A stretch of DNA of 12,844 nucleotides from a bacterium (GTDB taxonomy: Bacteria; Planctomycetota; UBA11346), in the NCBI GenBank assembly GCA_020049615.1, contig JAIFKN010000182.1, positions 1 through 12,844 of the forward strand. The letters are read 5' to 3'. The notes under the pieces are model-generated. The model saw only the letters and a list, made by a program, of their open reading frames with translations. It searched no databases and was not told where the DNA came from. How positions within the stretch are numbered: position 1 is the first letter of the stretch; every line of letters begins with the position of its first letter. Shown here one piece after another: positions 1 through 7,567 of the stretch. The position numbers were made by a program, and so were the translations under genes.

Positions 1-54
1 CCCTTTGCCTCCGCCCCCTCCGCCATACCTTTCCGGCCCCACGGAGCCCCACAC

Positions 55-1707
55 ATGCTGATCTGCGACACGCCCGCCTGGAAGGCCCTCAGCGAGCACG
101 CCAAGACCATCGCCGGCACCCACCTGCGCGACCTGCTGCAGGACGAGAGCCGCTGCGCCGCGATGCGCTGGGAGGTCGACGGGGTGCTGCTCGACGCCAG
201 CCGGCAGAACGCCAGCAAGCAGACCGTCGACCTGCTGGTCGACCTGGCGCGCGACGCCGGCCTGACGCGCAAGATCAAGGCGATGGCCAACGGCGAGAAG
301 ATCAACGGCACCGAGAACCGCGCCGTCCTGCACATGGCCCTGCGCGCGCCCAAGCGCAAGAGCATCGAGGTCGACGGCCACGACGTGGTGCCCGACGTGC
401 ACGCCGTGCTCGACCGCATCAAGGCCTTCAGCAAGGAGGTGCGCACCGGCAAGTGGAAGGGCGCCACCGGCAAGAAGCTGACCAGCGTGGTCTCGATCGG
501 CATCGGCGGCAGCTACCTCGGCCCCGAGTTCGTCTTCGAGGCGATGCGCACCGATCCCGACTGCACCAAGGCGGCCAAGCGCCGCACCCTGCGCTTCCTC
601 GCCAACGTCGACCCGATCGACGTCACCCGCGCCCTCGCCGACCTCGACCCCGAGCGCACCCTGGTGATCGTGGTGTCGAAGACCTTCACCACCGCCGAGA
701 CCATGCTCAACGCCCGCACGGTGCGGAAGTGGATCGTCGACGCGCTCGGCGCCACGGCGGTGGCCAAGCACATGGTCGCGGTCTCGACCAACCTCGACGC
801 CGTGAAGGAGTTCGGCATCGATCCGGCCAACGCCTTCGGCTTCTGGGACTGGGTCGGCGGCCGCTACAGCGTGTGCAGCGCGGTCGGTGTGCTGCCGCTG
901 GCCCTGCACTTCGGCTACAAGCCAGTGCAGGAGTTCCTCAACGGCGCCCACGCCATGGACCGCCATTTCCTCGCCGCCCCCGCCGAGCGCAACCTGCCGG
1001 CGTTGATGGGCCTGTTCGGCATCTGGCAGAGCAGCTTCCTCGGCCGCCCGTCGCGCGCCCTGCTGCCCTACTGCCAGTCGCTGCTCAAGCTCGCGCCGCA
1101 CATCCAGCAGGTCGACATGGAGAGCAACGGCAAGCGCGTCACCGTCGACGGCCAGGTCCTGCCCTTCGAGGCCGGCGAGGTCGACTTCGGCGAGCCCGGC
1201 ACCAACGGCCAGCACTCGTTCTACCAGCTGATCCACCAGGGCCGCGTCATCCCCTGCGACTTCATCGGCTTCCGCCGCAGCCAGACCCCGGTCGCCCTGC
1301 CCGGCGAGCCGGTCGACAACCACGACGAGCTGATGTGCAACTTCTTCGCCCAGCCCGACGCGCTGGCCTACGGCAAGACCGAGGCCGAGCTGGCGAAGGA
1401 GAACGTCCCCGCCGCCCTCGTGCCGCACAAGGTGTTCCCGGGCAACCGCCCGAGCAACGTCCTGCTGCTCGACCAGCTGACCCCCTACGCCACCGGCCAG
1501 CTGCTGGCGCTGTACGAGCACCGCACCGCGGTGCAGGGCTTCATCTGGGGCGTCAACAGCTTCGACCAGTGGGGCGTCGAGCTGGGCAAGGTCCTGGCCA
1601 AGACGGTGCGCGGCCAGCTGCAGAAGTCGCGCACGGCCAACGCGCCGGTCGCCGGCTTCAACCCGTCGACCGGGTTCCTGCTCAAGAGCTATCTCGGGCA
1701 GGCTTAA
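55..1707 (+). CDS. pgi: Glucose-6-phosphate isomerase, plant-cytosolic-like
   Basis: Cytoplasmic enzyme that interconverts glucose 6-phosphate and fructose 6-phosphate in glycolysis and gluconeogenesis. The 550 residues match the usual length of the long PGI family. Visible hallmarks are [14 protein letters not shown] near residue 80, the sugar-phosphate SIS-fold segment [23 protein letters not shown], the signature [10 protein letters not shown] and the C-terminal signature [10 protein letters not shown]. Catalytic residues by family alignment are E356 (in MESNGK), H387 (in GTNGQHSF) and K512 (in VELGK), so the enzyme looks active. The ATG at 55 has ACGGAG at 41-46, eight bases upstream, and it fits the family N-terminus, although the frame stays open to the window edge. 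Many stretches ([38 protein letters not shown]) match, from memory, cytosolic plant PGI better than E. coli Pgi. The gene stands alone and converges on the minus-strand operon. Confidence 0.97.
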   Translation: MLICDTPAWKALSEHAKTIAGTHLRDLLQDESRCAAMRWEVDGVLLDASRQNASKQTVDLLVDLARDAGLTRKIKAMANGEKINGTENRAVLHMALRAPKRKSIEVDGHDVVPDVHAVLDRIKAFSKEVRTGKWKGATGKKLTSVVSIGIGGSYLGPEFVFEAMRTDPDCTKAAKRRTLRFLANVDPIDVTRALADLDPERTLVIVVSKTFTTAETMLNARTVRKWIVDALGATAVAKHMVAVSTNLDAVKEFGIDPANAFGFWDWVGGRYSVCSAVGVLPLALHFGYKPVQEFLNGAHAMDRHFLAAPAERNLPALMGLFGIWQSSFLGRPSRALLPYCQSLLKLAPHIQQVDMESNGKRVTVDGQVLPFEAGEVDFGEPGTNGQHSFYQLIHQGRVIPCDFIGFRRSQTPVALPGEPVDNHDELMCNFFAQPDALAYGKTEAELAKENVPAALVPHKVFPGNRPSNVLLLDQLTPYATGQLLALYEHRTAVQGFIWGVNSFDQWGVELGKVLAKTVRGQLQKSRTANAPVAGFNPSTGFLLKSYLGQA

Positions 1708-1710
1708 GCT

Positions 1711-1727
1711 TGGGGGCTTCGCCCCCA
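1711..1727 (+). terminator. Hairpin just after pgi, possible terminator
   Basis: A perfect 7-bp stem (TGGGGGC / GCCCCCA) with a TTC loop begins three bases after the pgi stop codon. Its position fits a transcription terminator or mRNA 3'-end stabiliser. No T-tract follows, so it is not a classical intrinsic terminator. Confidence 0.4.
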
Positions 1728-1728
1728 C

Positions 1729-1888
1729 GGCCCTGATGGGCCTGCCCCCACGACCTTTGTCGCGGCTCGGTTTCGTCGCATACGCTCCGAACCCGTGGGC
1801 GGATGGGCTTCGCCCATTGTATCCGCCCACCGCCGCTCGGCGGCCGGTTCTCGCTTGCGGGCTCGCTGCGACCAGGGCTCTGCCCTGG
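1729..1888. repeat. Run of small perfect hairpins in the pgi / operon-end spacer
   Basis: This covers most of the 197-base spacer 1708-1904, in which I find no supported gene. Besides the 1711-1727 hairpin there are four more. At 1729-1742, GGCCC/GGGCC closes a TGAT loop. At 1796-1829, a 9-bp stem (TGGGCGGAT / ATCCGCCCA) encloses an inner GGGC-TTC-GCCC hairpin with a 5-base bulge on the 3' side. At 1830-1843, CCGCC/GGCGG closes a GCTC loop. At 1872-1888, CCAGGGC/GCCCTGG closes a TCT loop. The 11-mer GGGCTTCGCCC occurs twice, at 1714-1724 and 1805-1815. This looks like a composite REP-like intergenic element, or a bidirectional 3'-end structure between convergent genes. The last hairpin could end the minus-strand operon, whose stop lies 16 bases away, but no T-run follows in that direction. 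Confidence 0.55.
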
Positions 1889-1904
1889 ACCCGGCAGCAC
1901 ACAG

Positions 1905-2219
1905 CTAAGGGTCGCGCTGCACCACTGCCTTGAAGGCGGTGCCATCGCTGGCGCAGATGTTCATCGTGCCACATTCGTGGCAGAGGATCTTGAAACTGGC
2001 GAAGCGCGCCTGGAAGCGGTCGAGACGAGCGCGCTCGGCCCGCGACACGCGGCCGGCGAATTCGATGTGGGCGTCCACGAATGGCGTACCGCACAGCTTG
2101 CAGCTGCCGTTCGCCTCGGCGATCCGCAGACGGGCACGGCGACGCCACAGCTGGAGGCCTGCAAACAGCAGGAGCAGGCAGGTGATGCCCGGGATCGAGA
2201 TGAGGAAGCCCTCGAGCAT
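1905..2219 (-). CDS. Small membrane-anchored zinc-ribbon protein, function unknown
   Basis: A 104-residue protein I cannot assign to a named family. Residues 4-24 form one hydrophobic segment (signal anchor or transmembrane helix), followed by the basic run RRRARLR, which by the positive-inside rule would put the rest in the cytoplasm. The soluble part has two CxxC knuckles, C40/C43 (CKLCG) and C80/C83 (CHECG). They are separated by a 36-residue segment rich in R, A and E that is probably helical. This spacing suits a zinc ribbon or rubredoxin-like metal site. C89 is an additional cysteine. It is the last gene of the operon. Its ATG overlaps the upstream lipoprotein stop by one base (TGATG), which implies translational coupling. 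Zinc binding is inferred from the knuckles only. Confidence 0.75.
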   Translation of the reverse strand: MLEGFLISIPGITCLLLLFAGLQLWRRRARLRIAEANGSCKLCGTPFVDAHIEFAGRVSRAERARLDRFQARFASFKILCHECGTMNICASDGTAFKAVVQRDP

Positions 2220-2854
2220 CAGCGGGCTAAGGGCGACAACCCGTCGAATACCCGGCCATTCACCCGTACCGTCCCGTCCGAGGCCAGTTCGATCTCGATG
2301 AAGCGCTGCTCAGCGTAGAGGTCCGCCGGGATGCCGGTGACGGCGAAGGCGAAGCGGCGGCGCTTCATCGACCACACCTCCAGGATCCAGGGCGCCTGCA
2401 GCACGGCCCGCTCGGACGCGGTCAAGGCGACGCGGTTGAATCCCTCCTCGGCGATCAGGCTGACCTTGCCGACCTCGTTGCCGAGCGTCACCACCACCTC
2501 GTCTTCGGCGATCGCGGCCTGGATGCCGATCGCGCCGAGTTCGATCGTCCCCTTGACCACCACCTCGGCGAGGGAGACGAACATCTGGCCGAGGATCGTC
2601 TCGCCGATGCGGTCGGCCTCGTCCTTGAGCCGTTCCTTGGTGCTCGTCGCCTCCGGCTTGTCCTTGGGCGTGTAGATCCACTCGCCATACGCGAATGTGA
2701 TCGGACGCTGGTCGTAGGCGTCCGTCGGGTCGTAAGGTCCATGATGGGCGGAGAAACCCTCGCGCAGCTTCACCGTCAGCGAATCGGCCTTGTCGATGCG
2801 CGGGCCGCAACCGGCCAGCGCCAAGGCGACGAGGAGGAGCGCAGCGGCCCGCAA
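2219..2854 (-). CDS. Putative lipoprotein, function unknown
   Basis: A 211-residue protein with a short basic start, a hydrophobic run and the lipobox LAGC, so signal peptidase II should cleave before C16 and the mature protein should be lipidated in the envelope. The start codon is TTG at 2854-2852. No in-frame ATG lies nearby, and an AAGGAG ribosome-binding site sits 9 bases upstream, inside the end of the preceding gene. The mature part has a KE-rich segment (about residues 63-82), a long aliphatic stretch (EVVVKGTIELGAIGIQAAIAE), and a β-rich second half ending in a predicted strand (EIELASDGTVRVNG). I recognise no enzymatic motif. It lies 3 bases after the scramblase-like gene and overlaps the next gene by one base, so it is firmly within the operon. 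A shared envelope role with its neighbours is inference. Confidence 0.75.
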   Translation of the reverse strand: MRAAALLLVALALAGCGPRIDKADSLTVKLREGFSAHHGPYDPTDAYDQRPITFAYGEWIYTPKDKPEATSTKERLKDEADRIGETILGQMFVSLAEVVVKGTIELGAIGIQAAIAEDEVVVTLGNEVGKVSLIAEEGFNRVALTASERAVLQAPWILEVWSMKRRRFAFAVTGIPADLYAEQRFIEIELASDGTVRVNGRVFDGLSPLAR

Positions 2855-2857
2855 CGT

Positions 2858-3454
2858 TCAGTTCTCCTTGAAGATGGTGTCGATCGCGATGCCGGCGGCG
2901 AGGAGCAGCGATTTCTTGCCCGGCGACGTCCGGGCGTCCTTCGCGATCGAGATCACATAGGTATCGGCGGTGGTGAACAGTTCCTTGCCGAGTCCGCCCC
3001 ACTGCTTGGTCACCGTGCCGATCTCCTTGTCGCTCTCGTCCAGGATCTTGAAATCCCATCCCTTCCAGTTGCCCTTGACCATGCCGATCCGCGCGCCTTC
3101 CATGTCGTGGATGTAGAAGGCGCCACCGAGCGAGAACAGCTTCTTCTTGAAATAGCCGATCGGGGTCTCGTCGTTCGCCAGGATGTGGATCTTGGGGAAC
3201 AGGAAGCTGAAGCCGCGCTTGATCGACAGCACGACCTTGCCCTGCCCCTTATCGTCCGGCTTGTCGATGAAGACGACCTTGGTCGGCAGCAGCTGCTTGT
3301 TCACCAGGAAACGGAGCACCTGCACCAGCCCAGGCACGCGCTCCTGCGCCAACCCGACCTTGCTCCCGTTGGATGGATCGATGATGTCGTAGGCGTCGGA
3401 CATCTTGAACAGTCCGACATGCTCCTTCACCACGTATTCGTTGAGTGTCAGCAT
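2858..3454 (-). CDS. LURP-one-related / Tubby-like (phospholipid scramblase-like) protein
   Basis: A 198-residue protein resembling the LURP-one-related, Tubby C-terminal and scramblase superfamily, a β-barrel wrapped around a hydrophobic helix. Visible signs are the opening NEYVVKEHVGLFKMSDAYDI, repeated β-hairpin-like units (PIGYFKKKLFSLGGAFYIHD, ARIGMVKGNWKGWDFKILD, KEIGTVTKQWGGLGKELFTTADTYVISI) and a C-terminal hydrophobic helix at residues 182-195, where this fold has its core helix. Family members bind membranes or phosphoinositides; scramblase activity is not established for the bacterial ones. There is no signal peptide, so it is probably cytoplasmic or on the inner membrane face. The ATG is preceded by AGGGGA about six bases upstream. 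It starts 21 bases after the cmk-like gene and ends 3 bases before the lipoprotein. The superfamily call is fairly firm; its job here is unknown. Confidence 0.8.
   Translation of the reverse strand: MLTLNEYVVKEHVGLFKMSDAYDIIDPSNGSKVGLAQERVPGLVQVLRFLVNKQLLPTKVVFIDKPDDKGQGKVVLSIKRGFSFLFPKIHILANDETPIGYFKKKLFSLGGAFYIHDMEGARIGMVKGNWKGWDFKILDESDKEIGTVTKQWGGLGKELFTTADTYVISIAKDARTSPGKKSLLLAAGIAIDTIFKEN
2864..2869 (-). promoter_or_regulatory. Ribosome-binding site that fixes the TTG start of the lipoprotein
   Basis: AAGGAG on the minus strand, nine bases before the TTG at 2854-2852. It lies within the last codons of the upstream gene, whose TGA is at 2860-2858. The strong match to the 16S rRNA tail compensates for the weak start codon and supports this start. 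Confidence 0.7.
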
Positions 3455-3475
3455 GGTCTTCCCCTGTTGGGTGGT

Positions 3476-4585
3476 CTAGCGCGGCACGAACACGCCGACG
3501 AACTGGTCGAGTTCGCGACGTTGGCCGGCGGTCAGCTCGCGACGCTCCTCGGTGATGCCGATCGCTTCGGCCCAGGCGCAGATCGTGCCTCGCGTCTGGA
3601 TCACGGCGTGCCAGCTGTCCGGCTCGATGACATACCAGGTCTGCGGCAGCATGGGCAGGGCATCGATGCGGCCTGGGGTCTCGCCGCGACCACCGAGGGC
3701 GAGGACGGCGGCGCCCTGCAGCAGGGTGCCGGCCTGGTGGCCGCCGCGGTTGCGGGTGAAGTCGACGACCTGGCCGGGCATGCGGCCGGAGCTGGGATTG
3801 GACAGGCCGAGCTGCCAGCCGTCGTCGCCCTGGCCCTCGGCGACCATGACGTAACCGGGAGCGCGACTGCGACCGACCAGGACCTGGTCGACGACCATGC
3901 GCTCCATCGCGAAGGGGTTGCGCTGCACGGCGTGGGCGGCGAGGCGGGCGACGACCTCCTCGACCGTCATGCCGTCACAGACCAGATGCAGGGCGTCGTC
4001 GGTCAGGGTCAGGGCGCCGACCGCGCGCGTACTGTCCTTGCGGTCGCGCTCGACGATCTCGGCCTCGACCTCCGCCGCGGTGGGCAGGGCGGTGCGGCCC
4101 TGCTCGCGCCATTCGGCGAGGCGGCGGCGGGCGCGCTCGGCCGGCGTGGCGTCCAGGTAGATCTTGAGCTGGGCGTCGGGACAGATGACCGTCGTAGCGT
4201 CTCGGCCCTCGACCACGGCTTCGCGCCCGGCGACGATCGCCTGCTGCTGCGCCACCAGATGCGCACGGCAGGCTGGATTGTTGGCCACCCGCCAGATCTC
4301 GGCGGTGGTGGCCGGGCTGCGGATGCGCTCCTCGTCGATCTCCACGCCATCGACGCGGACGCGGCCGGCGGCGCTGAAGTCGATGCGCAGGGTGGTGACC
4401 AGGGCGGCGATGGCTTGCGGATCGTCGCGGTCGAGTCCGCGCTCCAGCACCTGCACGGTGCAGGCGCGGTACATGGCGCCGGTGTCGAGGCGGAGGATGC
4501 CGAGGCGGGCGGCCAATCGTTTGGCCACGGTGCTCTTCCCGGCCCCCGCGGGGCCGTCCATGGCGATGACGAGCGGCCGGGCCAT
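3476..4585 (-). CDS. cmk: Cytidylate kinase fused to a C-terminal cupin-like domain
   Basis: Transfers phosphate from ATP to CMP or dCMP in pyrimidine nucleotide recycling. Numbered from the ATG at 4585 (369 residues), the kinase fills about residues 4-220. It has the P-loop GPAGAGKST (11-19), the CMP-site DTGAMYR (34-40), EGRDATTVI (126-134; many Cmks have GRDIGTVV here) and ERDRKDSTRA (179-188). Ordinary Cmk is about 220-230 residues. Here roughly 145 more follow, with a β-rich pattern and a segment (LPQTWYVIEPDSWHAV) that recalls cupin motif 2 with a single histidine. An ATG at 4630 would add 15 residues (MLPEMDPLL...). I prefer 4585 because Cmk proteins begin just before the IA-DGP strand, and because it leaves the palindrome at 4643-4668 outside both divergent genes. 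Neither start has a clear ribosome-binding site. It heads the four-gene minus-strand operon. Confidence 0.9.
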   Translation of the reverse strand: MARPLVIAMDGPAGAGKSTVAKRLAARLGILRLDTGAMYRACTVQVLERGLDRDDPQAIAALVTTLRIDFSAAGRVRVDGVEIDEERIRSPATTAEIWRVANNPACRAHLVAQQQAIVAGREAVVEGRDATTVICPDAQLKIYLDATPAERARRRLAEWREQGRTALPTAAEVEAEIVERDRKDSTRAVGALTLTDDALHLVCDGMTVEEVVARLAAHAVQRNPFAMERMVVDQVLVGRSRAPGYVMVAEGQGDDGWQLGLSNPSSGRMPGQVVDFTRNRGGHQAGTLLQGAAVLALGGRGETPGRIDALPMLPQTWYVIEPDSWHAVIQTRGTICAWAEAIGITEERRELTAGQRRELDQFVGVFVPR

Positions 4586-4642
4586 CGCCGGGCCGCCGGG
4601 TCTCAGCAGCGGATCCATCTCCGGCAGCATGGCGGGCCGGAG

Positions 4643-4668
4643 CGCGGCGGAAGCCCCCTTCCGCCGCG
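4643..4668. repeat. Perfect 11-bp-arm palindrome between divergent cmk and hisH
   Basis: The arms CGCGGCGGAAG and CTTCCGCCGCG flank a CCCC loop with no mismatch. It lies mid-way in the 107-base spacer 4586-4692 between two divergently transcribed starts. It could be an operator serving both promoters, or a hairpin in the leader of one transcript. The symmetry is direct; the function is not known. I see no convincing -10 or -35 box in the spacer. Confidence 0.6.
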
Positions 4669-4692
4669 GCGCCCCTCGTGATGCTGCCAGCC

Positions 4693-5298
4693 ATGCGCAC
4701 GGTGATCCTCGACTATGATGCCGGCAACCTGACCTCGGTGCAGCGGGCCTGCGCCCACCTCGGGCATGACGCTGCCGTGGTGCGTGACCCCGCCGCGGTC
4801 GATGCGGCCGAGCGGGTCATCTTCCCCGGCGTCGGCGCCGCCGCCTCGTGCATGGGCTCGCTCAACAGCCTCGGCCTGGCCGGGGCGTTGCGGCGCGCGA
4901 TCGACGAGGGCAAGCCAGTGCTGGCCATCTGCGTCGGCCTGCAGCTGCTGTTCGAGCACAGCGAAGAGGACGGAGGCGTGCCATGCCTCGGCATCCTGCC
5001 CGGCAAGGTGGTGCGCTTCCGTCCGGCCGACGCGTCGCTGAAGGTGCCCCACATGGGCTGGAACGAGGTCGAGTTCGCCGGCGGCGAGGCGCTCGCGAAC
5101 GGCCTGCCCGGCCGCCACTTCTACTTCGTCCACTCCTACTACGTCGAGCCCGGGGCCGGCGTGCAGGTGGTCGCGCACAGCCAGCACGGTGTGCGCTTCT
5201 GCGCCGGCGTGCGCCGTGGGAACCTCGCCGCGTTCCAGTTCCACCCCGAGAAGAGCGGCACGGTCGGACTCGCCCTGCTGAGGAACTTCCTCGGTTGA
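4693..5298 (+). CDS. hisH: Imidazole glycerol phosphate synthase, glutaminase subunit HisH
   Basis: Class I glutamine amidotransferase that hydrolyses glutamine and passes ammonia to HisF for closure of the imidazole ring in histidine biosynthesis. It is cytoplasmic and works as a heterodimer with HisF. The 201 residues fit the family. Visible motifs are DYDAGNLTSVQRA at the N-terminus, FPGVGAAASCM, the nucleophile elbow with C80 (AICVGLQLLF), and H184/E186 in FQFHPEKSG, which complete the triad. The start at 4693 gives MRTVILDYDAGN, matching usual HisH beginnings; GTG at 4678 and ATG at 4681 are in-frame alternatives adding four or five residues. No strong ribosome-binding site distinguishes them. 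hisF and other his genes are absent here, so the pathway is dispersed. It is divergent from cmk and followed after 38 bases by the hydrolase gene on the same strand. Confidence 0.95.
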   Translation: MRTVILDYDAGNLTSVQRACAHLGHDAAVVRDPAAVDAAERVIFPGVGAAASCMGSLNSLGLAGALRRAIDEGKPVLAICVGLQLLFEHSEEDGGVPCLGILPGKVVRFRPADASLKVPHMGWNEVEFAGGEALANGLPGRHFYFVHSYYVEPGAGVQVVAHSQHGVRFCAGVRRGNLAAFQFHPEKSGTVGLALLRNFLG

Positions 5299-5336
5299 GC
5301 CGGTCACCGCTGCGGACGGGATCCGTTCCCTGGGCG

Positions 5337-7520
5337 ATGCCGATGCGCGTGGGCCTCCTCCTCGTCTGCGGACTCGTCCTTGCAGCCACCGAGGTCCGTC
5401 TTGCCGGACCACTGGCGACCCGCGTCGCCGTCGATCATCCCGGAACGACGGTGCGGATGCAGGCTGTCGTCACCGTGCCGGACGACGGGCCGGGCGATCT
5501 CGGTTGCGCCGTATGGGTCGCCGACCGCCACGGTCGCTGGTGGCAACGCCAGTTGGCGGGCCACCTCGCGCCCGGCCGCCACGAGCTGTCCGCCGATCTC
5601 GATGGCCAGGCACCCCTGGTTCCGCAAGGCCATGGAGCGGCGTGGAACACCGGGGCCATCGCTGAACTGCGCAGCGCCGGTCTGACCTTCTGGACGACCC
5701 GCCCCGGTGGATCGGTGCGGGCCGACATCAGCCTGACACCCATGACCGCTCCACCGCGACGCCGGGGGCGGCTGGTCATCACCGACATGGATCCGACCGC
5801 CTTAGCCACCCGCCAGCGCTGGCAGGTGCGCGCCGTTCCTGAGCCCTGGCCGGCCGATCCGTGGGATGCCGAGGCCTTCTCGCTCGGTCTGCAGTGCACC
5901 GGCCCAGGCAGCGCGGCGGCAACCTGCGCCGGCTTCCATGACCAGCCGATGCGCGCATGGGATCGCGGCGACCGCGAGGAGGTGCAGCCGTGGGGGCCGG
6001 CCGCCTTCGCCGTCCGCACCCGCGCCACCACCCCTGGTCGCTGGGATTTGCGGCTGGAGGCACATTGGGCCGGCGGCGACGTCGCCTCGGCCGAACTGCC
6101 GCCGGTGATCGCCAACGGATCCGCCGGCGATGGCATCAGCCGGGTCGATGCCACTGATCCGCGCTTCCTCAGCGCCGACGGCGGACTGGTCTGGCCGATC
6201 GGTCCGAACATCCACACGATATGGGACCTGCGCGGGGTCGAGCGGACCGGCTCGCGCCTGACCCCGGATCGCGGCACGCTGTCCTGGCGCGCCTGGTTCG
6301 ACCGCCTCCACGCCAGCGGCGCCACCGCTTGCGAGATCTGGCTGAGCTCGTGGAACCTCGCCCTTGAATGGCGGGGCGACTGGTGGCCGTGGCGGGGACT
6401 CGGCCGCATCAGCGAGGAGCGTGCCTGGCAGCTCGACCGCGTCCTCGAACTGGCCGAACAGCGCGGCATCCGCGTCAACCTGGTGGTCAACAACCATGGC
6501 CAGGCCTCGCAGCGCACCGACCGCGAATGGCACAACAATCCAGCCAACCGGGCCAACGGCGGCTGGCTCGATGACGCAGCGCGGTGGTTCGACGATCCGC
6601 GGGCCCTGGCGGCGCAGGAGCGTTCACGCCGTCATCTCATCGCGCGTTACGCCGACAGTCCGGCGGTCCTCGGCTGGAAGCTGTGGTCGGAGGTCAACCT
6701 GACCGAGCTTGGACATCTGTCCGGCAAGGGGGACCAGCGCGCCCGCGATCTGATGCGCACGTGGCACGCCGAGGCCTGCGCCCGCTGGGCCGCCCTCGAC
6801 CCCTGGCGCCACCCGACCACCACGCACTGGGCCGGCAACTACCGCAGTCCGGATCGCGCCGTCGCCGCCCTCCCGGGACTCGGCTACATCTGCATCGATG
6901 CCTACCACGGACCCGACGGACCGCCGATATGGACCTGGCTCTGCCGATCGACGCATGATCCGGCGAGTTCGGCCAATGACGGGCTGGCCTACCTGGGAAA
7001 GCCGATCCTGGTCACCGAATACGGCGGCAACTGGGACGCTGCTCCAGAGCCGATGCTGGAAGTCGCCCTGGCGGTCGGCCCGTGGGTCGGTCTGGTGAGC
7101 GGCCATGCCGGGGCGCCCATGCTGTGGTGGCACGAATGGATCGACCAGGGAGCGCGCTTCGGCCAATACGGCGCCATCGCGCGGTTCCTCGTCAACGAGG
7201 ATGTGCGAGGGGCCAACCGCCGCTGCGTCGTGATCGACGCCGGTCCAGGAGTCTGGGCGCGCGCCTGGACCGGACCGGGACGCATGCTGGGCTATCTCAT
7301 CGATGAGCGCTGGGGCCGTAGCGGCGGCGAGGGCGCTGAGCGGCCCGCAGCCGAAGCGGTGCTGGGGGAAGGCGTCGCCGCCGGCTGGATGCAATTGGCA
7401 TGGTGGGATGCCGACGCCGGAGTCGAGATATCACGCCGGCGCATCGACCATCCCGGTGGTCGCCTCGCCGTGCAGGTGCCGCCCTTCAGGCGCCACCTGG
7501 CCTTCAAGGTGTGGCGGTAG
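5337..7520 (+). CDS. Secreted cellulase-like glycoside hydrolase (clan GH-A fold)
   Basis: A 727-residue exported protein. An N-terminal signal-like stretch (MRVGLLLVCGLVLAA) is followed by β-rich regions to about residue 275, including a carbohydrate-binding-like pattern (WWQRQLAGHLAPGRHELSADL, LVPQGHGAAWNTGAI). A (β/α)8 barrel from about 280 to 620 starts at GLVWPIGPNIH. The likely acid/base is E452 in GWKLWSEVNL and the likely nucleophile is E561 in ILVTEYGGNW. The spacing of 109 residues and the second motif fit clan GH-A, but the usual Asn before the acid/base is Ser (S451). A β-rich tail of about 100 residues ends the protein. Such proteins are common in PVC-group bacteria; I cannot name the substrate. 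The start at 5337 (or ATG 5343) is set by the signal peptide, because the frame continues upstream into hisH. No strong ribosome-binding site is seen. Confidence 0.82.
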   Translation: MPMRVGLLLVCGLVLAATEVRLAGPLATRVAVDHPGTTVRMQAVVTVPDDGPGDLGCAVWVADRHGRWWQRQLAGHLAPGRHELSADLDGQAPLVPQGHGAAWNTGAIAELRSAGLTFWTTRPGGSVRADISLTPMTAPPRRRGRLVITDMDPTALATRQRWQVRAVPEPWPADPWDAEAFSLGLQCTGPGSAAATCAGFHDQPMRAWDRGDREEVQPWGPAAFAVRTRATTPGRWDLRLEAHWAGGDVASAELPPVIANGSAGDGISRVDATDPRFLSADGGLVWPIGPNIHTIWDLRGVERTGSRLTPDRGTLSWRAWFDRLHASGATACEIWLSSWNLALEWRGDWWPWRGLGRISEERAWQLDRVLELAEQRGIRVNLVVNNHGQASQRTDREWHNNPANRANGGWLDDAARWFDDPRALAAQERSRRHLIARYADSPAVLGWKLWSEVNLTELGHLSGKGDQRARDLMRTWHAEACARWAALDPWRHPTTTHWAGNYRSPDRAVAALPGLGYICIDAYHGPDGPPIWTWLCRSTHDPASSANDGLAYLGKPILVTEYGGNWDAAPEPMLEVALAVGPWVGLVSGHAGAPMLWWHEWIDQGARFGQYGAIARFLVNEDVRGANRRCVVIDAGPGVWARAWTGPGRMLGYLIDERWGRSGGEGAERPAAEAVLGEGVAAGWMQLAWWDADAGVEISRRRIDHPGGRLAVQVPPFRRHLAFKVWR

Positions 7521-7567
7521 CCCCCACACCCGCTGTCCACCTACACCTCCACAAGAAGCCCGGATCC

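Noticed and set aside
453..1736. Open frame of 427 codons within pgi in another frame
   Set aside because: Its translation is an Arg/Pro/Ala-rich low-complexity product, and pgi on the same strand is unmistakable.
2741..4681. Long plus-strand open frame (646 codons) opposite the minus-strand operon
   Set aside because: It is antisense to recognisable cmk, LURP-one-like and lipoprotein genes. Its translation is a low-complexity G/A/D/L-rich product, typical of a high-GC shadow frame.
4848..5336. Upstream extension of the hydrolase frame into hisH
   Set aside because: It overlaps the conserved HisH sequence and would place the signal peptide in mid-protein. The ATG at 5337 is the sensible start.
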